64,000 bases of DNA, taken from positions 1 through 64,000 of the forward strand of contig JAKSRW010000002.1 in NCBI GenBank assembly GCA_024403355.1. Direction: 5' to 3'. Shown here piece after piece: positions 8,858-18,197 of the stretch. The translations under genes were made by a program, and so were the position numbers. The notes beneath the pieces were generated by a model. The model had not been told where the DNA came from and did not search any database. It saw only the letters and a program-made list of their open reading frames with translations. This DNA comes from Lachnospiraceae bacterium (GTDB lineage: Bacteria > Bacillota > Clostridia > Lachnospirales > Lachnospiraceae). Numbering within the stretch: position 1 is the stretch's first letter; each line of letters opens with the position of its first letter.

Positions 8858-10558
8858 ATGAACAGGCAGACTGAGACTGGCAATAAGATAACAGTATTTA
8901 GTAAAATTGCTAATAGGATAAATCATTTTTCTGCTATAATCGACAGTAAAAAGAGCAGGATGCCTGAGTTATTGGTATTGAGTATATATACTGTATGTCA
9001 CTGCATCATTTCAATGCTTCATGAGGCAAGTTTCGATGAAGCACATGCATGGAATATTGCAAAGGATGCAGGCATCATGGAAGCTGTTTTTGAGATACCT
9101 CATTGGGAGGGGCATCCGTCCTTATGGCATTTGTTACTTATGCCCTTTGCAAAGCTTGGGATGGACTACCAGCTTACGATGACCCTTGTGACGCTATTTT
9201 TTTCAGGGTTTGCTGTTTATCTACTGGTATTCAGGTCACCTTTCCCCAGAATTATCAGGCTGATTCTTCCTTTTACATATTTTTTCTTTTATCAGTACGG
9301 AGTGATTGCAAGGCCATACTGTATGATGATGACAGCATTTATGATTGCTGCATTTTTCTATAAGGATAAAGACCGAAAGCCGCTTCGTTTTGTGCTGAGT
9401 TTGATTTTTCTTTGTGCGACAAGTGCATTTGGCGTGGCATTTTGTGCGGGAATTGCAGGTGCATGGTTGTTTGAGATATTTCGAGGATATATTCAAAAGA
9501 GTGAAGCTAATAATGCAGCTGCATTTTATAAGGACAAGAGATTATGGTGTCTTTTTATACTGTTACTTTATGCTGTTTTCTTATTAGGCAGAGCATGGCC
9601 GAAGAATGAATCAGGAGCAATGAATTATAATCCATATGAAAGAGTAAGTGGAGTAGGAACTAGAGCATTATACTTGTTTTTGGGCTTGTTTTCAGATTTG
9701 TTTTTCACAAATACCTATGATCTGGATTATCTTGCCGATTTTAGGTTTAATACAAGTGAGCTTTTGAGCTGCTGTGTTATAGGAGTTGTAATAGTAGGAT
9801 TGATTATATATGTTGCAAAGAAAGAAAAAACACTTATAGAATTTATACTACCTTATATTTGTTTTTCGGTGTTCTCAATATATATTTATTTTTGTGTATA
9901 TAATTCAGGCCTTCCACTTTTGTTCCTTATTTTTTGGGCATGGCTTACTGTAGAAAAAAACAGACAGGTAAAAATTCATATAGAAAATAATGAGAAAACA
10001 GGTGTGAGCAGATATCTGTTGTCGTTGTGCCTGGCGGGAATGCTTTTGCCTTTAGTTTGGAGTTTTTCCGCAGCAGTAAAGGATGGCGAATATTCATACA
10101 CGGTAGGAAAAAAAGAAGCGGAATTTCTGATTGAAAATGGCTTTGATCAATATGATATTTGTGTGGAATGGACGTATGATACTGTAGATGGAGACGAAGA
10201 ACGGTTGCGGTTTCTTGATCCGGTACATAATCTTGTCATGGACAGACTTGCGGCATATCTTGGCCATCCCAATTTCGTGAACTGGCCATTTGAGGAATCT
10301 CTTTATGTGAAATATAACTCGGTTATGTCAAACGAAGAAAGAGAAGCTATTATAGAAAATATAAAAAAGAATCCCAGACCATCGGTTCTTATCGGCGAGC
10401 CGAAGCTTGAAATGTTGAATGGGGACGATTTTGTTTTATATGATGAGTATGCAGAAGTATACAGAGGGACAACCAATAAAACCTGGAAGGGTGTTGGAAA
10501 TCTGGGCCGTTCTTCTATACTTGTCAGAAAGGATTTACTGAAAAATGACGGTCGCTAG
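8858..10558 (+). CDS. GT-C membrane glycosyltransferase, copy 2
   Basis: This 566-residue paralogue of the gene at 5342 contains HEASFDEAHAW (55-65), EGHPSLWHLLLMPFAKLG and ARPYCMMM. The C-terminal soluble domain is also related to copy 1. The ATG at 8858 is chosen because GAAAGGA lies seven bases upstream; an ATG at 8843 overlaps the previous stop. The two copies probably transfer different sugars, or act at different positions, in the same repeat unit (inference). Confidence 0.75.
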   Translation: MNRQTETGNKITVFSKIANRINHFSAIIDSKKSRMPELLVLSIYTVCHCIISMLHEASFDEAHAWNIAKDAGIMEAVFEIPHWEGHPSLWHLLLMPFAKLGMDYQLTMTLVTLFFSGFAVYLLVFRSPFPRIIRLILPFTYFFFYQYGVIARPYCMMMTAFMIAAFFYKDKDRKPLRFVLSLIFLCATSAFGVAFCAGIAGAWLFEIFRGYIQKSEANNAAAFYKDKRLWCLFILLLYAVFLLGRAWPKNESGAMNYNPYERVSGVGTRALYLFLGLFSDLFFTNTYDLDYLADFRFNTSELLSCCVIGVVIVGLIIYVAKKEKTLIEFILPYICFSVFSIYIYFCVYNSGLPLLFLIFWAWLTVEKNRQVKIHIENNEKTGVSRYLLSLCLAGMLLPLVWSFSAAVKDGEYSYTVGKKEAEFLIENGFDQYDICVEWTYDTVDGDEERLRFLDPVHNLVMDRLAAYLGHPNFVNWPFEESLYVKYNSVMSNEEREAIIENIKKNPRPSVLIGEPKLEMLNGDDFVLYDEYAEVYRGTTNKTWKGVGNLGRSSILVRKDLLKNDGR

Positions 10559-12257
10559 TGAGAAAAAAGGATTAATAGATTTCTTTATCCATCTGATGGA
10601 ATTTATGATGGCAATTACTATTATATTTGACTGTAATTCAGTGTACCGAACTATGAGATTTGGTGTCAGTCCGGTACTTATTAGTATGTTTGCAATAATA
10701 ATATTTGCAGCCATACTTATTGGATTATGGGTGAAAAAAGATAGAACGAATATTGAATGTATTAAAGAACATAAGCTGTTGTTTCTTTGCTCATTTGTCT
10801 TTGTGTTATTTTTCTATTTTGTAAATGCATCAAAAACAGAAACCCTTGGATGGTTGGAATACTTTTTGTTTTTCATGAATTTAATGGTGATTCTATACAA
10901 AATATATCGTAAAAATCATGATACATTTCGTATTATCTTTATTATTGAACGAGTAATGATTGTGATATCAGTGGTCTCTGTTGTATTGTGGATTGGCTCC
11001 AGTTTGTTTGGACTTTGGGGAATGAATGAGGATGTGTTTGTTCAGTGGGGCGGAAAGTACTATAATAGCAACTATCTGAATATGTGCTTAAGACGTTGGA
11101 CTGAAGCTTGTGCTGGTGATACATATAAGAATCTCGGAATATTCTGCGAGCCTCCGATGTTTGGCCTGATGTTAGGCTTCAGTATCTATACAGAGCTCTT
11201 TTTAAAGAAAAAGACTAATTTGCTTACGGTAGCGGTGTTCATTATTGCGCTGTTATCAAGCAGGGCAATACTTGGAATAATGATATGCGCAGTCGGTATT
11301 TTCTTTAAGCTGGTTGAAATGATGGCAGGAAAGAAGTACGCGAAGCCTGTAATCATCGGGGCTGTGCTTGCGGCAGCAGCAGTTATAGCGGGGCTGGCAA
11401 TATTCAAAATGGGAAATGAGGCAGGAAGCTTTAAAACCCACATCGATGACTTTGTTGCGGCCTTTAAATGCTGGACCAATTATCCGATATTCGGATGCGG
11501 CTACGGTAACCAGGACCCGATTACGGCATATATGAGCGCATTTCGTGCTGACAATCTGGGCGTGAGCAATTCCATCGCGGTGGTACTTGCGGAGGGCGGA
11601 ATCGTTCTTTGGTTATACTATGTAATCCCCTTTGTGATTATGGGTATGAGCTTCTTTAAGAAGCATAAGAAAACCGCATACTGGGCAGCGGGAATGTTCA
11701 TGTTCTGGGTGGGTGTAGTATTCCATTTAAGACTGCTTATATTCCTGATTCTCGCACTTGGCTATTCTATGATTGACCTTAGAATGGTTGAGGATGAAAA
11801 CAAAAAGAAAAAAGTTGCCTTTTCGATTAAATGGTTTGATGAAAATGAGGATACGGAACCGGGATTTTTCGTGAAGAAGCCTCTGCGTATACCGGTATCA
11901 TTTCAGATTGTTATGATGGCATTTCTGGTATGTGTATCGGGATATAGCCTTATAAATGCGTCAGAAGTCGAGACTTTGGATATAGTAAGTGCGATAATAG
12001 TATTAATCGGTTCGGCCGCGCTTATTGTGTTAAATGTCGGTGGCATAAGGCTGAACGGCTATATAAATCTGGCAGTTGAAGGCGGATTATGGCTTGTGTT
12101 TATGTTAGTAGGAAATCTTTATCAGGTTCTTGATAAAATATATACGGCAGCAGGCCTTTATATTCAGGATAACTGGTGGGCATCGATAGCTCAGGTGACA
12201 GTCATGTATGCTATAGGCTGTGCCATTGAAATGATAATGGAGAAAAAGAGAGTGTAG
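10545..12257 (+). CDS. Wzy-like polysaccharide polymerase
   Basis: This 570-residue protein has around 12 hydrophobic segments plus a soluble loop near 400-440. The region FCEPPMFGLMLG, the SSRAILG segment and NYPIFGCGYGN match the pattern of O-antigen/capsule polymerases. It overlaps the preceding gene by 14 bp. The first ~600 bp are strongly A+T-rich while the rest is G+C-rich, so the gene may be a recombinant. Having two polymerase-like genes suggests one is a ligase or that two polymers are made. Confidence 0.65.
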   Translation: MTVASEKKGLIDFFIHLMEFMMAITIIFDCNSVYRTMRFGVSPVLISMFAIIIFAAILIGLWVKKDRTNIECIKEHKLLFLCSFVFVLFFYFVNASKTETLGWLEYFLFFMNLMVILYKIYRKNHDTFRIIFIIERVMIVISVVSVVLWIGSSLFGLWGMNEDVFVQWGGKYYNSNYLNMCLRRWTEACAGDTYKNLGIFCEPPMFGLMLGFSIYTELFLKKKTNLLTVAVFIIALLSSRAILGIMICAVGIFFKLVEMMAGKKYAKPVIIGAVLAAAAVIAGLAIFKMGNEAGSFKTHIDDFVAAFKCWTNYPIFGCGYGNQDPITAYMSAFRADNLGVSNSIAVVLAEGGIVLWLYYVIPFVIMGMSFFKKHKKTAYWAAGMFMFWVGVVFHLRLLIFLILALGYSMIDLRMVEDENKKKKVAFSIKWFDENEDTEPGFFVKKPLRIPVSFQIVMMAFLVCVSGYSLINASEVETLDIVSAIIVLIGSAALIVLNVGGIRLNGYINLAVEGGLWLVFMLVGNLYQVLDKIYTAAGLYIQDNWWASIAQVTVMYAIGCAIEMIMEKKRV

Positions 12258-12287
12258 GTTTGTAGGATAGGCTAAGGGGAATGAATC

Positions 12288-13736
12288 GTGTATAAGAGAA
12301 AACATAACGGATGGATTGAATATACGGATTTTATCATCTTGGAATTGTTGACTGTCAACGTTTCCTTTCTTTTGGCGTACTGTTTTCGTCACGGCTGGTC
12401 AAATCTGCCTTATAAGGACAATGACTATCTGCTCCTCATAGGGATAATTTCGCTCTTTGATATTGTTTCGATATGTCTATTTGAAGCCTTTGAAAATGTT
12501 TTATCGCGTTCGGCAGGACGTGAAATAGGCATGAGCCTGCGTCACATTGCTATTGTTTTTGCAGAGCTGACACTCTATCTTTTTGCAGTGCAGGAAAGCG
12601 CGACATATTCGCGAATTACACTGTTTTCAACCTTTATGATTGACTTGGGACTCGGAATTACGGTAAGACTTATTTACAAACGTACGAAGTCCGTAAGAAA
12701 AAAACATATCCGTACCTTTATGGTAGTGACGACCTCTGACAGAATCATGGATGTCCTTAACGGCCTGGGTGGAGATGCGAATGTAGGAATCAAAATCGCG
12801 GGAATAGCCCTGGTAGATAAGGATTATACAGGCTGTTCATTTGATGAAATTCCGGTGGTGGCTACGGTAGGCGGAATCACGGAATATATACGAAAGGCCT
12901 GGATAGATGAGGTTTTTCTGGCTATATCCGAGAATAGTGATGTAAAAGCTACACTCATAAAGAATCTGGCGGAGATGGGAGTAACCCTTCACGTGGATGT
13001 GGAGAAAATAAGCGGTGTGCCCGAAAGCAGCCAGATTGTGGAAAACATCGGTGCATTTTCGGTAGTAACTTCGAGTATCAGCTATGCTTCTCCGGCGAAG
13101 CTTCTGGTAAAGCGAATCGGTGATGTGCTCATCGGCTTTATAGGCTGTATATTTACTGTAATCATCGGAATCATTCTGGCACCTGTCATACTGATAAAGT
13201 CTCCCGGACCCCTGTTTTTTGTGCAGGAGCGAATAGGACAGAACGGTAAACGCTTTAAAATGCTCAAATTCCGCAGTATGGTAACGGATGCCGAATCTAA
13301 GAAAAAACAGCTTATGGACCAGAATACAATGTCTGATGACAAGATGTTTAAGCTGGACTTTGATCCGCGTGTCATAGGCAATAAGTTAACCGCTGACGGG
13401 AAGAGAAAAACAGGAATAGGTGAGTTCATCAGAAAAACCAGTCTGGATGAATTCCCTCAGTTTTTTAATGTATTAAAGGGTGATATGAGCCTGGTAGGAA
13501 CACGTCCGCCCACAGCAGACGAGTGGGAGCGTTACGAGCTTCATCATCGCGCCCGTCTGGCCACAAAGCCCGGAATCACGGGGCTTTGGCAGATAAGCGG
13601 AAGAAGCGATATAAAGGATTTTGAAGAGGTAGTGAAGCTCGATACGGAATATATTTATAACTGGAGTATCGGAATGGATATAAAGATTTTGTTTAAAACG
13701 GTTGGAGTAGTTATAAAAGGGCGTGGAGCCAAATAA
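12288..13736 (+). CDS. Undecaprenyl-phosphate sugar phosphotransferase (WbaP-type)
   Basis: This is a polyprenyl glycosylphosphotransferase of 482 residues. It has four to five N-terminal membrane helices, a central nucleotide-fold-like domain (about 145-260) and a C-terminal bacterial sugar transferase domain (about 275-482) with KFRSMV, RKTSLDEFPQFFNVLKGDMSLVG (split here as two motifs) and GITGLWQISGR. It would start the repeat unit by moving a sugar-1-phosphate from a nucleotide sugar to undecaprenyl phosphate. It starts with GTG behind AAGGGGA. The sugar cannot be read from sequence. Confidence 0.9.
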   Translation: MYKRKHNGWIEYTDFIILELLTVNVSFLLAYCFRHGWSNLPYKDNDYLLLIGIISLFDIVSICLFEAFENVLSRSAGREIGMSLRHIAIVFAELTLYLFAVQESATYSRITLFSTFMIDLGLGITVRLIYKRTKSVRKKHIRTFMVVTTSDRIMDVLNGLGGDANVGIKIAGIALVDKDYTGCSFDEIPVVATVGGITEYIRKAWIDEVFLAISENSDVKATLIKNLAEMGVTLHVDVEKISGVPESSQIVENIGAFSVVTSSISYASPAKLLVKRIGDVLIGFIGCIFTVIIGIILAPVILIKSPGPLFFVQERIGQNGKRFKMLKFRSMVTDAESKKKQLMDQNTMSDDKMFKLDFDPRVIGNKLTADGKRKTGIGEFIRKTSLDEFPQFFNVLKGDMSLVGTRPPTADEWERYELHHRARLATKPGITGLWQISGRSDIKDFEEVVKLDTEYIYNWSIGMDIKILFKTVGVVIKGRGAK

Positions 13737-13751
13737 TTTGGAGAGATAGAT

Positions 13752-14732
13752 ATGATTATTACCAAGACACCATTCAGAATGTCATTTTTTGGTGGCGGAA
13801 CAGATATGGAGGCCTATTTTAAGGAAAGAGGCGGAGCGGTACTTAGTACAACATTTGATAAATACTGTTATGTTACAGCAAGACACCTTCCTCCCTTTTT
13901 TGATTATAAATCAGAGGTTGTATATTCGAAAATCGAGCGTGTTACAGATAATAATGGTATTGAACATCCGGCTGTACGTGAAGCAATGAAAATGCTTGAT
14001 ATGCATAGTCTACGTGTTACATATGAGGCTGATTTACCTGCAAGATCAGGTCTTGGTACATCCTCTTCTTTTGCCGTAGGTATGCTTAATGCGTTTCATG
14101 CACTGGATGGAAAGTACACTGATAAAAGAACGCTTGCTGAAGAAGCTATTTATCTTGAAAGAGTATTGTGCAATGAATCCGGAGGATGGCAGGATCAAAT
14201 TGCAGCAGCATATGGTGGACTTAATAGAATTGAGTTCAATGCAAATGGATTTAATGTAACGCCTGTTATCATTCCAAATGAACGAAAAGAATCATTGAAT
14301 AATAATCTAATGATGTTTTTTACTGGATTTACACGCTTTTCAGCGGAAATACAGAAAGAAAACAAGGTTAGTGATAAGCAAAGACAGCTTGATGAAATAT
14401 TTACACTTGTTGGAGAGGCAGAAAAGGTCTTGGTTAATAAAAACTCAGATCTTAATGAATTTGGACGACTTCTTGATTTTACGTGGTCAATAAAACGTGG
14501 AACCGGTAAAAAGGTATCAACTGAAGACATTGATAGGATATATGAGTCAGGAATAAAGGCCGGTGCGCTTGGCGGAAAGTTACTGGGTGCAGGCGGCGGC
14601 GGATTTATGGTATTTTATGTGGAACCAGATAAACAGGAAAATGTAAAAAAGGCAATGAATAAACTTCTTCATATACCTTTTAAATTTGAAAATAATGGTT
14701 CGCAGGTAATTTATTTTGCACCAGAGGTATAA
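13752..14732 (+). CDS. hddA: D-glycero-D-manno-heptose 7-phosphate kinase
   Basis: This 326-residue GHMP-family kinase has an N-terminal TPFRMSFFGGGTD, the ATP loop LPARSGLGTSSSFAVG near residue 97 and the C-terminal GGKLLGAGGGGF motif. HddA adds the C1 phosphate to D-glycero-D-manno-heptose-7-P to give the 1,7-bisphosphate with alpha configuration. The assignment to heptose rather than fucose or another sugar rests on the adjacent gmhA and hddC-gmhB genes, which complete the pathway to GDP-heptose. Confidence 0.88.
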   Translation: MIITKTPFRMSFFGGGTDMEAYFKERGGAVLSTTFDKYCYVTARHLPPFFDYKSEVVYSKIERVTDNNGIEHPAVREAMKMLDMHSLRVTYEADLPARSGLGTSSSFAVGMLNAFHALDGKYTDKRTLAEEAIYLERVLCNESGGWQDQIAAAYGGLNRIEFNANGFNVTPVIIPNERKESLNNNLMMFFTGFTRFSAEIQKENKVSDKQRQLDEIFTLVGEAEKVLVNKNSDLNEFGRLLDFTWSIKRGTGKKVSTEDIDRIYESGIKAGALGGKLLGAGGGGFMVFYVEPDKQENVKKAMNKLLHIPFKFENNGSQVIYFAPEV

Positions 14733-14739
14733 AAAGATA

Positions 14740-15981
14740 ATGAAAGCAGTTATTATGGCTGGTGGCAGGGGTACCAGAATCTCATCTGTTGCAAGCGATA
14801 TCCCTAAACCGATGATAAGTATAGATAGCAGACCGGTTCTTGAACATGAAATAATCTGCTTAAAAGAACAAGGATTTACGGATTTAATAATTACTGTCAG
14901 CTATATGGCTGACAAAATAATGGAATATTTTGGAAATGGAAGTTCGTGGAAGGTAAACATTCAGTATTTTGTTGAGGAAAAACCTCTTGGAAATGCAGGT
15001 GCATTATATGAACTAGGGTTGAGTGAGGATTTTTTATTGATAAATGCAGACAGTATTTTTAATATCGATATCAATAGATTTGTGAATTATCATAAGTATA
15101 ACAATGGATTGGCGACTATACTTACCCATCCTAATTCACATCCTTTTGATAGCGGCTTAATTTTTGCAACCGAAGGCCACGTGGTTGAAAAATGGCTTGG
15201 GAAGCATGATGATAGGCCGCAGTGGTATAAAAATCGTGTAAATGCAGGAATTCATATTCTTTCACCGAAACTTTTAGAAAAGCGTCCAGAAAAGGAAAAA
15301 ATCGATTTAGACAGTGATATTCTTAAGCCTTTGGCAGGTACAGGTAGATTAATCTGTTATGACAGTCCGGAGTATATAAAAGATATGGGTACACCAGAGC
15401 GTTATCAGCAGGTGTGTATTGATTTTAAAAATGGTATTCCTCAAAAAAAATGTCTAAAAGAGAAGCAAAAGGCAATCTTTTTAGATCGTGATGGAACAAT
15501 TAATAAATACGTTGGGTTTCTCAGAAATATTGATGATTTCGAACTTTTGCCGAATGTATCTGAGGCAATCAGGATGATTAATCAGTCAGAATATCTTGCA
15601 ATCGTTGTAACAAATCAACCTGTGATTGCCAGAGGAGAAGTAACATACGAAGAATTAAATATGATACACAGGAAAATGGATACATTACTTGGAAAGCATG
15701 GTGCATATATAGATGGCCTGTATTTTTGCCCGCATCATCCTGATAAAGGATATGTGGGTGAGATATCAGAGCTCAAAATCAGGTGTTCGTGCAGAAAACC
15801 AGGTTCTGGAATGTTGCTAGCTGCAGCAAATGATTTTAATATAGATTTATCAAAAAGCTGGATTATCGGTGATAGCGACAATGATATAAAAGCAGGGGAG
15901 AATGCCGGCTGTAATACAATGAAAATTGATACAAATGGTTCGATTTTCAACTGTGTTGAAAGGATAATAAATGGTCAGTGA
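14740..15981 (+). CDS. Heptose-1-P nucleotidyltransferase / bisphosphate phosphatase fusion
   Basis: This 413-residue bifunctional protein has two parts. Residues 1-235 form a sugar-phosphate nucleotidyltransferase (MAGGRGTRISS, DIPKPMISI, a LINADSIF metal site) like HddC, which makes GDP-D-glycero-alpha-D-manno-heptose. Residues 245-413 form a HAD phosphatase like GmhB, with the catalytic DRD pair at 249 and 251, VVTNQP and a Cys/His zinc loop CPHHP...CSCRKP. Separately these catalyse steps three and four of the GDP-heptose pathway. The ATG at 14740 begins the conserved KAVIMAGG strand. The 3' end overlaps gmhA by 11 bp. Confidence 0.88.
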   Translation: MKAVIMAGGRGTRISSVASDIPKPMISIDSRPVLEHEIICLKEQGFTDLIITVSYMADKIMEYFGNGSSWKVNIQYFVEEKPLGNAGALYELGLSEDFLLINADSIFNIDINRFVNYHKYNNGLATILTHPNSHPFDSGLIFATEGHVVEKWLGKHDDRPQWYKNRVNAGIHILSPKLLEKRPEKEKIDLDSDILKPLAGTGRLICYDSPEYIKDMGTPERYQQVCIDFKNGIPQKKCLKEKQKAIFLDRDGTINKYVGFLRNIDDFELLPNVSEAIRMINQSEYLAIVVTNQPVIARGEVTYEELNMIHRKMDTLLGKHGAYIDGLYFCPHHPDKGYVGEISELKIRCSCRKPGSGMLLAAANDFNIDLSKSWIIGDSDNDIKAGENAGCNTMKIDTNGSIFNCVERIINGQ

Positions 15982-16606
15982 CAGACTTAAGGAGTTAGTA
16001 AACAGATATCCTCTTTTAGTGGAATGCGAGAAAGATATATGGGAGGCTTATCTTGTACTTGAGGACGTGTATAAAAAGAATGGAAAGCTTCTGATTGCAG
16101 GAAATGGTGGTTCAGCAGCAGATTCGGAGCATATTGCCGGAGAACTAATGAAACATTTCAAGATTGAAAGAAAAGTGTCGCCTGAATTTGCACAGAAGCT
16201 AATGGCAATCGATCAGGAACGAGGAAGACGACTTGCAGGAAATCTTGAATGTAGCCTTATGGCAATACCTCTCGTTGCGCATGAAGCACTTACGACTGCG
16301 TATATAAATGATGTTGATGGTCTGGGAGTCTTTGCTCAGCAGTTGTTTGGGTATGGTAGAGCCGGAGATGTCTTTCTTGGAATTTCAACTTCGGGTAATA
16401 GTCGAAATATAATGTATGCAACAGTAGTTGCCCGTGCAATGGGAATTAAGATAATTGGTCTCACAGGCAAAAATGGTGGTGAATTGGCAAAGGTTGCAGA
16501 TGTGACTATAAAGGTTCCTGAGACGGAGACATATCGTATTCAGGAATTACATTTGCCGGTATATCATTGTTTATGTCTAATGCTTGAGGAAAGGTTTTTT
16601 GGATGA
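15971..16606 (+). CDS. gmhA: Sedoheptulose-7-phosphate isomerase
   Basis: GmhA converts sedoheptulose-7-P to D-glycero-D-manno-heptose-7-P, the first step of heptose synthesis. The 211-residue SIS-domain protein has AGNGGSAADSEHIAGEL (43-59), GISTSGNS near 138 and a C-terminal Glu/His region typical of the zinc-dependent family. It starts at an ATG preceded by AAAGG inside the previous gene's end and its stop overlaps the next start (ATGA), so the heptose genes are tightly coupled in translation. Confidence 0.92.
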   Translation: MVSDRLKELVNRYPLLVECEKDIWEAYLVLEDVYKKNGKLLIAGNGGSAADSEHIAGELMKHFKIERKVSPEFAQKLMAIDQERGRRLAGNLECSLMAIPLVAHEALTTAYINDVDGLGVFAQQLFGYGRAGDVFLGISTSGNSRNIMYATVVARAMGIKIIGLTGKNGGELAKVADVTIKVPETETYRIQELHLPVYHCLCLMLEERFFG

Positions 16607-17349
16607 TAAAAAGACAAAGACTATTAAATACATATGTTAGTAACCTGACTATGACTGAGGCAGTTAAAGCAGTTGATGATTTACTTCTTCTCGAAAAAAA
16701 GTCATATATTGTTGCTGTTAATGTTGATGTATTAACAAAAATAGAAGCTGACAAAAAACTTGCAGGAATTACAAAAAATGCAGACATTGTGTTGGTTGAC
16801 GGAAAACCACTTGTGTGGTTTTCAAAACTAGAAAAGAGACCGGTAAAAGAGAAAATTTCAGGATCGGATTTTGTTCCGACAATATGTAGACGAGCAGCGG
16901 AAACTAATAGGTCAATTTTTATTCTTGGCGGAAAAGACGGAGTTGCAGAGAAGGCAAAAAGGAGACTTTGTAAAAAATACCCTAAACTAAAAATAGTAGG
17001 TACATATGCACCGCCTATTGGTTTTGAGAAAGATATAAAAGAAAATGATAAAATCAATAAGATGATTTCTGCTGCCAAGCCGGATATCTTAATAGTCTGT
17101 TTAGGCTGTCCAAAGCAGGAAAAATGGATTTCTGATAATATTAATAAGTATGATGCTAAGTTATCAGTATGTGCAGGTGCTACCGTAGATTTTCTGGCCG
17201 GGAATGTGAAGCGTGCACCACGTTGGATGAGTGATTTTGGGCTGGAATGGTTTTATCGGTTTACACAGGAACCTAAAAGGCTTTTTAAAAGATATTTTGT
17301 TGATGATTTGAAGATAATAAAAATATTCCTGAAGTATAAAGACCGGTGA
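16603..17349 (+). CDS. WecG/TagA/CpsF-family glycosyltransferase
   Basis: This 248-residue GT26 enzyme shows the family pattern: VNVDVLTKI, ADIVLVDGKPLVW near residue 66, FILGGKDGVAEKA and LGCPKQEKWI, followed by CAGATVDFLAGNVKRAPRWM and a basic amphipathic C-terminus. Members add the second sugar to an undecaprenyl-pyrophosphoryl-linked acceptor at the inner face of the membrane. It overlaps gmhA by four bases. The transferred sugar is unknown; the position next to the heptose genes proves nothing about it. Confidence 0.88.
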   Translation: MIKRQRLLNTYVSNLTMTEAVKAVDDLLLLEKKSYIVAVNVDVLTKIEADKKLAGITKNADIVLVDGKPLVWFSKLEKRPVKEKISGSDFVPTICRRAAETNRSIFILGGKDGVAEKAKRRLCKKYPKLKIVGTYAPPIGFEKDIKENDKINKMISAAKPDILIVCLGCPKQEKWISDNINKYDAKLSVCAGATVDFLAGNVKRAPRWMSDFGLEWFYRFTQEPKRLFKRYFVDDLKIIKIFLKYKDR

Positions 17350-17353
17350 TGAT

Positions 17354-18184
17354 ATGAATGAATTATCAATAGTAATACTCAATTACAATACATGGGAAGA
17401 AACTATCGTTGAGGTTGAGAGATGTCATAATGTTCTCTCGGTGCCATACAAAGATATAATAGTAGTGGATAATGCTTCTACGAATGAGTCAGCAGAAAAA
17501 CTCACTGAATATTCGAAGGGAAAGTCGATAGTCTTTATTATATCAGAAGAAAACAAAGGATATGCTTCGGGAAATAATATTGGACTAAGATATGCATTTG
17601 ATAAAGGTTACAAATATGCATTCATTATGAATAATGATATCGAGTTTTCCGACGACACACTTGCATATAATATGATTGAGGTAATGAAGAAGGATTCAAC
17701 TATAGCTGTAATTAATTCGGATATCCTTTCACCAGATGGATATATGTTTAATCGGGATAGTAAAAGACCTTCATTTTGGGACTATACTTTAGGAATATTA
17801 AGTTACAGAAAAAAGGGCAGACAAATAAATAATCTGGGAGGTTATGGATATGTGTACAGACCTCAAGGATGTTGTATGCTTGTTGATTTGATGAAAATTC
17901 ATGAAGTTGATTATATGGATGAGAACACATTTCTTTATGTTGAAGAACCCATTCTTGCTGAGCGGCTTTTAAAAAAGAATTATCGATGTGCTTGTTATAT
18001 TGAACAGCAAGTGGTACATAATCATTCGGTTACAGTAAAGAGTACATTTCAAAAGAAAAAAATTCGGAGAATGAATAATGAGAGTTTTAGGTATTATTTG
18101 ACTGAGTATAGAGGGTTTGGAAAACTAAAAACGACAATTTGCTGCATTGTAAATTCTTTGAAAATGATTTTTTTAGAAAGGTAA
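17354..18184 (+). CDS. GT2 family glycosyltransferase
   Basis: This 276-residue cytoplasmic enzyme has an N-terminal GT-A fold: LSIVILNYNTWEET, IVVDNASTNES near 37, ENKGYASGNNIGLRYA near 66 and the metal-binding region MNNDIEF near 95. This type resembles rhamnosyl- and related transferases. It follows the GT26 gene by four bases. Donor and acceptor are unknown. Confidence 0.85.
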   Translation: MNELSIVILNYNTWEETIVEVERCHNVLSVPYKDIIVVDNASTNESAEKLTEYSKGKSIVFIISEENKGYASGNNIGLRYAFDKGYKYAFIMNNDIEFSDDTLAYNMIEVMKKDSTIAVINSDILSPDGYMFNRDSKRPSFWDYTLGILSYRKKGRQINNLGGYGYVYRPQGCCMLVDLMKIHEVDYMDENTFLYVEEPILAERLLKKNYRCACYIEQQVVHNHSVTVKSTFQKKKIRRMNNESFRYYLTEYRGFGKLKTTICCIVNSLKMIFLER

Positions 18185-18197
18185 CGGGGGATATATT

